In this document: one piece after another, positions 32,001 through 37,488 of the stretch
Layout: each line of letters opens with the position of its first letter
Position numbering within the stretch: position 1 is the first letter of the stretch
Assembly: GCA_021324515.1 (NCBI GenBank)
Contig: JAJPIY010000340.1
Location: forward strand, 1 to 37,488
From: Planctomycetota bacterium
Lineage (GTDB): Bacteria; Planctomycetota; Planctomycetia; Gemmatales; Gemmataceae
DNA length: 37,488 nucleotides
Direction: 5' to 3'
Program-made: the position numbers and the translations under genes
Notes under the pieces: model-generated
What the model saw: the letters and a program-made list of their open reading frames with translations, nothing else
What the model was told of the DNA's origin: nothing
The model's database searches: none

Positions 32001-34136
32001 ATGTTTCAGCCTGCCGATACTCTTCGTTCGCGCACTTTCGTAGGTCTGCTCCTGGCGCAGTTCCTGGCCGCTTTTAACGATCAGGCCATCCATGCCTCTT
32101 CGATGTTCTTCGCCATCAACACCAATACGCTGAGCAAGGACACGGCCATTTCGCTCATGCCGATTTTGTTCTATGCGCCGTGGGCTTTGTTCTGCACGTT
32201 GGCCGGCTACCTCGCCGATCGTTACAGCAAGTGGAACTCGCTGGTATTCTGGAAGATCGCCGAGATTGCCATTACCGCCATCGCCCTGCTCGGTTTCTGG
32301 CTTGGCACGCACGGGGTTTCATTCGGTCCGTACCTGGTGCTGTCCACGGTGTTTTTGATGGGCACGCACAGCGCTTTTTTCGTGCCGGCCAAGTACGGCG
32401 CGATGCCGGAGATTTTGCAGCCGCACATGCTGTCGCGCGGCAATGGTCTGTTAGAATCGCTGTCGTTCTTGGCCGTCATCCTCGGCACGGTCCTGGGCGG
32501 CGTGCTTTCGCAGATATTTCGCGGCGAAGAATATTATATCGGCCTGATCCTCGTTGGTTTGGCGGTGCTGGGCGCTTTGGCCAGCCTGCTCATCCGTCGC
32601 ATGCCGGCAGCCAATCCGCAGCGGCCGTTTCCGCCGTACTTGTACCAACCGTTGTGGCAGAGCATCCGCACTCTGCTACGTTCGCAGCCTTTGGCCTTGG
32701 CGGTCCTCGGCATCGCCTTTTTCACCTTCATCGTCGCCTTCATGCGCTCGACCATGTACATGCATGGGCAAACCCGTGTACCGCCCTGGGAGGAGGCGCA
32801 GACCAGCGAAGTCGTTGGCATGGTGGCCTTGGGCATCGGCCTGGGCAGCCCGCTGGTCGGCTTCCTGTCCGGCGGCAAAGTTGAGCTGGGTATGGTGCCC
32901 ATCGGTGCCCTGGGCATGATCGCCGCCACCCTGATTGCCGCCTGCGCCCTCGACCGTCTGCCGGCGCTGCTCGTCTGCATTACACTGATCGGTTTTTTCA
33001 CCGGCTTTTACATTGTGCCGCTGTTCACCCTGTTGCAGCATCGTGCTGCCAAAACGAGCAAAGGCGACGCCATTGCCACCAGCAATTTCATCAACGTGAC
33101 AGGCGCCATCGTCGCCTCGGTGTTGTTCTATCTGCTCGTCTGGGCAGCCCATCTGGGGGGGATTACGCCGACAGTGCGACCGACGGCGCAACTGGAAGGC
33201 GAACTGGCCGAAGCTCCTGAATACAAGGAAGGGAAGCCCGTGCGTATCGTCCTCAACGTGGACGGCACACATCATGTCATCCAGGCGCAGACGAATGGTC
33301 ACCGTACCCGCGAGATTGATGTGGAGACGGAATTGATAGACGTATTCGGCGGCGGGCTGAGGGTGGGCGACCGGGTGATCGATCGCAGTTATCGGCTTGC
33401 GGCGGTGACGTATCATCGCGTCCGTCGCGCCGATCAGGAGCCGAAACCGTTTTACGATGAATCCGGTTTGCCGCGTTTGCTCTTTGTCGGCGCCGCCTCA
33501 CTGACGCTGCTGACACTACTATTGTTATGGCGGCAGATGCCGGACCTGTTCCTGCGGACGCTCATCTGGCTGCGGACGCAGCCGCGCCACCGCCTGGAGA
33601 TTGAGGGATGGAATCGTTTGCCGGAGAAAGGCCCCGTTCTGGTGGCGACCAATGCCCGCGGCCTGGAGGCGTGTCTGCACATCGTCAGTGCCACCGACCG
33701 TGCGACGCGGTTTTTGATTACAGAAGAAGCCAACCTTGCCGGCACGGCGGGCTGGTGGCTGCGGCTGGCAGCGCAAGGGGCGTCGCTAGGGCGGTGGCTT
33801 CCGGGAGCGAACGGAACAGATGAACAATTTTTGCAGCGAAAGATGGAACAGGCGTTGTCGCATGGATGCGTCGTCGCGCTGACGCAGGACGGCGACGGGA
33901 TGATGGGGCGCCTGCTTGACAAGCTGTCAGCGCCTGTGTTGCCGGTGTGGTATGAACTGGCGCCACGGCCCCAGCGGAAACGACGGCAACGCATCTACAT
34001 CTTGGCCGGCCGTCTGCTGCCCGCCGGCAGTACGCTGGCCGAAGTAGAGCGCGAATGGCAGCGCCTGGCCGCAGAGCTGAAGCAGCGAGCGGCCCGCGGA
34101 GGACCGCTCCGGCATGTCGACTTTGTCAAGCACTGA
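32001..34136 (+). CDS. MFS transporter fused to a degenerate acyltransferase (Aas/LplT-PlsC like)
   Basis: A 711-residue fusion. The first part (about 10-400) is an LplT-like major facilitator with 'LLAQFLAAFNDQAIH' at the start and about ten to eleven hydrophobic segments; a soluble insert (about 395-490) precedes a last membrane segment. The C-terminal part (about 530-705) matches the PlsC/LPLAT acyltransferase fold ('LEIEGWNRLPEKGPVLVATN'). The catalytic NHx4D motif is replaced by Asn551-Ala-Arg-Gly-Leu-Glu556, so the essential His is lost, and the FPEG block reads TQDGDG. Related proteins (Aas, LplT-PlsC fusions) move lysophospholipid inward and re-acylate it. The transport half may work, but the acyltransferase half probably does not. 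The start at 32001 has AGGGA just upstream; 31995 or a TTG at 31986 are alternatives. Confidence 0.88.
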   Translation: MFQPADTLRSRTFVGLLLAQFLAAFNDQAIHASSMFFAINTNTLSKDTAISLMPILFYAPWALFCTLAGYLADRYSKWNSLVFWKIAEIAITAIALLGFWLGTHGVSFGPYLVLSTVFLMGTHSAFFVPAKYGAMPEILQPHMLSRGNGLLESLSFLAVILGTVLGGVLSQIFRGEEYYIGLILVGLAVLGALASLLIRRMPAANPQRPFPPYLYQPLWQSIRTLLRSQPLALAVLGIAFFTFIVAFMRSTMYMHGQTRVPPWEEAQTSEVVGMVALGIGLGSPLVGFLSGGKVELGMVPIGALGMIAATLIAACALDRLPALLVCITLIGFFTGFYIVPLFTLLQHRAAKTSKGDAIATSNFINVTGAIVASVLFYLLVWAAHLGGITPTVRPTAQLEGELAEAPEYKEGKPVRIVLNVDGTHHVIQAQTNGHRTREIDVETELIDVFGGGLRVGDRVIDRSYRLAAVTYHRVRRADQEPKPFYDESGLPRLLFVGAASLTLLTLLLLWRQMPDLFLRTLIWLRTQPRHRLEIEGWNRLPEKGPVLVATNARGLEACLHIVSATDRATRFLITEEANLAGTAGWWLRLAAQGASLGRWLPGANGTDEQFLQRKMEQALSHGCVVALTQDGDGMMGRLLDKLSAPVLPVWYELAPRPQRKRRQRIYILAGRLLPAGSTLAEVEREWQRLAAELKQRAARGGPLRHVDFVKH

Positions 34137-34186
34137 CTGCCAACCTTCGCTTAGGTCGCATCCCGACGTACCTTCCGCGCGTGCGC

Positions 34187-34208
34187 GCGCTCGCCTACGG
34201 CTCGCGGC
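34187..34208 (-). repeat. Copy of the 22-base repeat from the secretin-kinase hairpin
   Basis: These 22 bases are an exact reverse complement of 7648-7669. It lies between the fusion transporter and the TlpA-like gene. Here the second arm seen at 7682-7700 is missing or degraded, though a short GCGCG/CGCGC pairing lies beside it. Confidence 0.7.
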
Positions 34209-34391
34209 TAAACTTCAGGTCGGGTGATAAATTCGGACGAATTTGCCGAAAGGACCATCCTTTTGTTCCCTGCCATAAGGACTACTGTGCTTTGTTCCTA
34301 CGATCCCTTTATCCCCCAAAGGCAAAACGTCCGAACAAAAGAAGCGATGCTTTGGAAAACACACTCATAAACTAAATAGGAATGGAAACCT

Positions 34392-35513
34392 ATGAAAGCT
34401 ACAAGGACGTGGCTGCCGTCGCTAGGCGGCTCCCTGTTAATCGCGGCCAACCTCTTCGCCTTTTCCCCCGATGCCGTCCCCGCCGACGGTGTCGCTAACG
34501 AACAGCAGTTGCGTCCTTTGCTGGACAAACTGACCGAGCTGAGCCAGCTTATCGAACGCAACAATCAATCGCCTCAAGTTTGGCAATACCATTTGGAACA
34601 AGCGGAGTTATTGCTGCGGCTGGCCGCCCAATCGCAGCAGAAGGAACGCGAAAGCATTCTGCGCATGGCGGTGGATGGGTTTTACAGTGCCGCCATCCTC
34701 TGTCCCCGCGAGCAGCCTGTCGCCTTTGAACGGCTGCGGCAGCTGCCGCAGCGCCTCGCCCAATTCTTCCCCGGTAGCTCCGCTATTCTTTACGCAGTCC
34801 TCCAAGAAATTCAGGCGGATTGCATCCTCGTGTTGGAGCAGTCTGGCGGCGATAACACCAAGAGCGAAAAACACCGCTGCGAGCGCTTGCTGCAATTTGC
34901 CCGCGAACATCCCGATGTACCCGAAGCGGCCAAAGCAGTCCTGCAAGCAGCCCAGACCGCTGAGTCGCTGGGAGACAACGAAGAGGCCAGCCGCTGCTAC
35001 CTTTACCTGGTCGAGCATTTTCCCAACGACGCTGCGGCCCGCAAAGCCGCAGGCGCTTTATGGCGCTTGGGACAGAACCACCAGCCGATGGCTTTGGAGT
35101 TGCCCCTCCTTTATTCGTCCCGCAACTCCCGCAATGCTCTCTTCAATCTCGAGGAGCTGCGTGGCCGGCTGGTAGTCGTCTATTTCTGGACCAGCACCAG
35201 CGAAGGCGTGGCGGAGGAGTTCCAGAAATTGAAACAGCTCACCGACCGCTACGCCGGGCGTGGATTGGAGATCGTTTACGTGAACATGGATACCGAGCCT
35301 GCCGAGGGACGGGCGTTTCTCTCTGGTCGGCTGACGGCTGGCGTCCACGTGTACCAGCCGGGCGGTTTGGATGGGGCCGTCGCCGAGCGTTACGGCCTCC
35401 AGAAAGTGCCGCAAGCGTTCCTGGTCAGCCGGGACGGGACGCTGCTGAAACATTCACTGTCGGCATCGCAGCTGGAAGCGGAATTGGCCAGCCGTCTGCC
35501 GCGCGGCCGCTAA
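34392..35513 (+). CDS. Exported TlpA-like thioredoxin-fold protein lacking the CxxC
   Basis: A 373-residue protein with a signal peptide (about 1-32). An N-terminal helical, TPR-like region (about 40-225) is followed by a thioredoxin-like domain (about 235-370) of the TlpA/redoxin type ('LEELRGRLVVVYFWTS...FQKLKQLTDRYAGRGLEIVYVNMDT', 'LQKVPQAFLVSRDG'). The cis-Pro is kept in KVPQAF, but the WCxxC site reads Trp266-Thr-Ser-Thr-Ser-Glu-Gly-Val, so both redox Cys are replaced. It cannot act as a classical thiol-disulfide oxidoreductase; a binding or structural role outside the cytoplasm is more likely. The short leader is AT-rich compared with its surroundings. Confidence 0.85.
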   Translation: MKATRTWLPSLGGSLLIAANLFAFSPDAVPADGVANEQQLRPLLDKLTELSQLIERNNQSPQVWQYHLEQAELLLRLAAQSQQKERESILRMAVDGFYSAAILCPREQPVAFERLRQLPQRLAQFFPGSSAILYAVLQEIQADCILVLEQSGGDNTKSEKHRCERLLQFAREHPDVPEAAKAVLQAAQTAESLGDNEEASRCYLYLVEHFPNDAAARKAAGALWRLGQNHQPMALELPLLYSSRNSRNALFNLEELRGRLVVVYFWTSTSEGVAEEFQKLKQLTDRYAGRGLEIVYVNMDTEPAEGRAFLSGRLTAGVHVYQPGGLDGAVAERYGLQKVPQAFLVSRDGTLLKHSLSASQLEAELASRLPRGR

Positions 35514-35523
35514 TCTACAATTC

Positions 35524-35583
35524 GGCGAGCGGGAGGTGTGAACCTCCCGGTTGTGCAACCGGGGGGTACACCCTCCGCTCGCC
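35524..35583. repeat. 60-base near-perfect hairpin
   Basis: Outer arms 35524-35539 and 35568-35583 pair over 16 bases with two mismatches. Inner arms 35542-35552 and 35557-35567 pair over 11 bases with one G-T wobble. The only asymmetry is a two-base bulge, and the loop is GTGC. It begins ten bases after the TlpA-like stop codon and has no T-tract, which fits a dispersed hairpin repeat better than an intrinsic terminator, though it may slow transcription. Confidence 0.8.
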
Positions 35584-35641
35584 CTCGGGTGCTGACGCAA
35601 CTCCGCTCACCCCGGAAACACTTGGGGGGGGTCGTTCCGCG

Positions 35642-35670
35642 CTGACAATAAGACTGCGAGGTGCTAAGTT
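35642..35670 (+). promoter_or_regulatory. Weak promoter candidate for the aminotransferase gene
   Basis: CTGACA (35642-35647), a 17-base spacer and TAAGTT (35665-35670). The -35 is good and the -10 poor. It lies about 57 bases before the ATG at 35727, next to the AT-rich stretch TTTAAATAAT. Confidence 0.25.
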
Positions 35671-35726
35671 TAAATAATCGCGGCCCTGCGCCGCTTCTTT
35701 TACCATGAGTCGGCCCCGAAGCGATC

Positions 35727-36953
35727 ATGCAAAACGAACCCAACACCGCGCAAACACCTTTCCAGATCAATGTCGCCGATCGAGTCAAGCGTTTGCCGCC
35801 GTATCTTTTCGGCAAAATCAACGACTTAAAATATCGTAAACGTCGGGCTGGCGTGGACATCATCGACCTGGGCATGGGCAATCCCAGCGACGTGCCCGAT
35901 CCGCAGGTCATCGACAAATTGTGCGAAGCGGCCCATGACGAACGCAACCATCGCTATTCGGTGAGCAATGGCTTGTATAACCTCCGCCGCGAAGTCGCCC
36001 TGCGCTATGCCCGTCGTCATGGCGTGCAACTAGATCCCGATACGGAGGTCCTGGCGGGGCTGGGTTCCAAAGAGGTATTCAGCCATATGTGTTTGGCTTT
36101 GCTTGGGCCGGGTGATACGGCCATTGTGCCCGCGCCGTCGTTTCCTATCCACGTTTACGCCGTCGCCCTGGCTTCAGGCAACGTCATCAGCCTCGACTGT
36201 ACGCAGCCGGATCGTTTTCTCGCCAATGTCGCCGTAGTCGCCGAACACCTCTATCCCCGGCCCAAGGTGCTTATCCTCAATTATCCGCACAATCCCAGCA
36301 CAACGGTCGTCGAGCGCGATTTCTTCGTCGAGGTGGTGGCCCTGGCACGGCGTTTCGGTTTCATGGTCCTTCACGATTTCGCCTATGGCGATGTGTGTTT
36401 CGACGGCTACCGCGCACCGAGTTTTCTGAGCGTGCCGGGGGCCAAGGAAGTCGGCGTCGAGACGATCACTATGAGCAAGGGCTACAACATGGCCGGCTGG
36501 CGTCTGGGCTTCTGTATCGGCAATGCCGAGATGGTCCGCGCCTTGGCCACCATTAAGGGTTATTACGATTACGGCATCTTCCAGCCCATTCAGATAGCCG
36601 GCATCGTCGCTTTGCGCCATGCCGAGGCCCTCGTGGAGCGGCAGGCGCTGGAGTATCAGAAACGCCGCGATGTGTTGGTCGAGGGCTTGCGCCGCATTGG
36701 CTGGGAAGTGGAATCGCCCAAAGCGACGATGTTCGTCTGGGCGCGTTATCCGTGCGAATGGCGCGAGCGCATGGGATCGATGGAGTTCGCCATGAAATTG
36801 ATCGAGGAAGCCGGCGTCGCCGTCAGTCCCGGCCGCGGCTTCGGCGAGGCCGGCGAGGGCTATCTGCGCCTGGCCCTGGTCGAGAATGAACATCGGCTGC
36901 GCCAGGCCGTGCGCCAGATCGGCCGCTGCTTGCGAAGGGATACGTCTGCCTAG
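35727..36953 (+). CDS. Aminotransferase class I/II, AlaC/LL-DAP-like
   Basis: A 408-residue PLP enzyme of fold type I. The PLP lysine is Lys251 in [14 protein letters not shown], the block shared by AlaC (glutamate-pyruvate) and related aminotransferases. Other features are '[14 protein letters not shown]' near the start, 'GSKEVFSH' (phosphate binding), 'LNYPHNPST' and '[13 protein letters not shown]' (the Asp/Tyr that contact PLP). It should transfer an amino group between an amino acid (probably Ala or a diaminopimelate-type substrate) and a 2-oxo acid in the cytoplasm. The precise substrate cannot be read from sequence. The next gene starts 38 bases downstream in the same direction. Confidence 0.95.
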   Translation: MQNEPNTAQTPFQINVADRVKRLPPYLFGKINDLKYRKRRAGVDIIDLGMGNPSDVPDPQVIDKLCEAAHDERNHRYSVSNGLYNLRREVALRYARRHGVQLDPDTEVLAGLGSKEVFSHMCLALLGPGDTAIVPAPSFPIHVYAVALASGNVISLDCTQPDRFLANVAVVAEHLYPRPKVLILNYPHNPSTTVVERDFFVEVVALARRFGFMVLHDFAYGDVCFDGYRAPSFLSVPGAKEVGVETITMSKGYNMAGWRLGFCIGNAEMVRALATIKGYYDYGIFQPIQIAGIVALRHAEALVERQALEYQKRRDVLVEGLRRIGWEVESPKATMFVWARYPCEWRERMGSMEFAMKLIEEAGVAVSPGRGFGEAGEGYLRLALVENEHRLRQAVRQIGRCLRRDTSA

Positions 36954-36990
36954 CTCCCGCCTTGCCGGGAGGCGCCAACCCGAGGTCGCC

Positions 36991-37488
36991 TTGTTCGATT
37001 GGCTCTTTGAAGGCCGCATTAGCGTTTACGTCGTCCTCATCGCCTTGAGCGTATTTCTGCTCCTGGCGTGGTGGCAGATGCGCAAGCGCTGGCTCTTGGC
37101 CGGCGCCGTAGGCGCGGCCGCATGGATCGGACTGTATTCTCTGCTCGATAAGTTGATTGAGACGGACCGCGAGCAGATCGTTCGCAAGCTCAACGAAATG
37201 GTTGCGGCCGTCAATGCACACAATCTGGACGCGGCCTTCGTCCACATCTCTGCTCAGTTTCGTTCTCCGGGAGGGAAAACCAAGAATGAACTGCGGACCG
37301 CCGCTCAGACGCACCTCGATCGGAGGGACGTGGAGCGCGTGCAGGTATGGGACATCGAGGTCGAAGGGCGGCCTTCGCGGGAACAGGGCGAGGTCCACGT
37401 TTTTTTCTCGGCCAAGACACACAATGGACGCGAGTTCCTCACCGACTGCGACGCTCTCTTCGAGTTTCACCCCGAATACGGGTGGCAA
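36991..37488 (+). CDS. Partial membrane-anchored hypothetical protein (runs off the window)
   Basis: An open frame from a TTG at 36991 to the window end (166 codons, no stop). It begins FDWLFEG and has two hydrophobic segments (about 12-26 and 31-45), followed by a soluble domain with an alpha helix ('REQIVRKLNEMVAAVNAHNLDAAF') and beta strands. That layout resembles short planctomycete proteins that I know only as hypothetical, with an SnoaL/nuclear-transport-factor-2-like soluble part as one possibility. GAGGT lies four bases before the TTG. The frame has a coherent protein pattern and is open to the edge, unlike the opposite-strand frame here, which looks like a shadow. Confidence 0.7.
   Translation, partial: MFDWLFEGRISVYVVLIALSVFLLLAWWQMRKRWLLAGAVGAAAWIGLYSLLDKLIETDREQIVRKLNEMVAAVNAHNLDAAFVHISAQFRSPGGKTKNELRTAAQTHLDRRDVERVQVWDIEVEGRPSREQGEVHVFFSAKTHNGREFLTDCDALFEFHPEYGWQ

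Noticed and set aside
36823-37488. A 221-codon minus frame at the right edge
   Set aside because: It is antisense to the aminotransferase end and to a plus-strand frame that has clear membrane segments and a family-like start.
1-37488. CRISPR arrays, tRNA or rRNA genes, insertion sequences, prophage
   Set aside because: No regularly spaced repeats, cloverleaf-like or rRNA-like sequences, transposase motifs or phage structural genes were seen on either strand.

Overview
The window looks like chromosomal DNA from a planctomycete, most likely of the Gemmata lineage. This rests on gene content: a DUF1549/DUF1553 plus DUF1501 pair, a Ser/Thr kinase fused to WD40 propellers, a Tat-exported Gfo/Idh/MocA oxidoreductase, DUF11 repeats, HEAT-repeat and STN-like exported proteins, and GC-rich sequence with dispersed hairpin repeats. 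I saw no rRNA, tRNA, CRISPR array, intact insertion sequence or prophage. All names come from motif reading; no database search was run.

Layout. Positions 1-2532 (minus strand) hold the first codons of a GNAT acetyltransferase, a DUF11 surface protein ending in a good terminator, and a MazG-like pyrophosphohydrolase 10 bases upstream of it. Positions 2953-3663 (plus) encode a lipoprotein. Positions 3682-12395 (minus) hold a very large secretin followed by a kinase with two seven-bladed propellers, separated by a repeat hairpin. Positions 12831-15631 hold small genes in convergent pairs (HEAT protein/nucleotidyltransferase and small lipoprotein/TerB-like protein), each pair with a hairpin between. 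Positions 15767-19435 (minus) encode a degenerate FHA, long coiled coil and pseudokinase fusion.

Positions 19673-28434 (minus) form a compact run: folE, a membrane protein, a zinc-ribbon membrane protein, a FAD/Fe-S oxidoreductase and moaD, with start/stop overlaps or 1-base gaps. After 95 bases comes the DUF1549/1553-DUF1501 pair. A divergent region with a palindrome and a promoter-like sequence leads to a Gfo/Idh/MocA gene (plus). Then come a DUF433/DUF5615 toxin-antitoxin pair (minus) and a plus-strand series: an STN-like exported protein, an MFS-acyltransferase fusion, a TlpA-like protein, an AlaC-like aminotransferase and a membrane protein cut by the window end.

How they may work together. 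The window is rich in phospho-signalling and envelope genes. The secretin-kinase neighbourhood and the FHA-pseudokinase protein suggest envelope-linked signalling or scaffolding (inference). Several proteins keep a recognisable fold but have lost catalytic residues: the FHA reader, the pseudokinase, the acyltransferase and the thioredoxin-like protein. That recurrence is the most notable theme here. I did not find a clear, complete, previously undescribed defence or mobile system.
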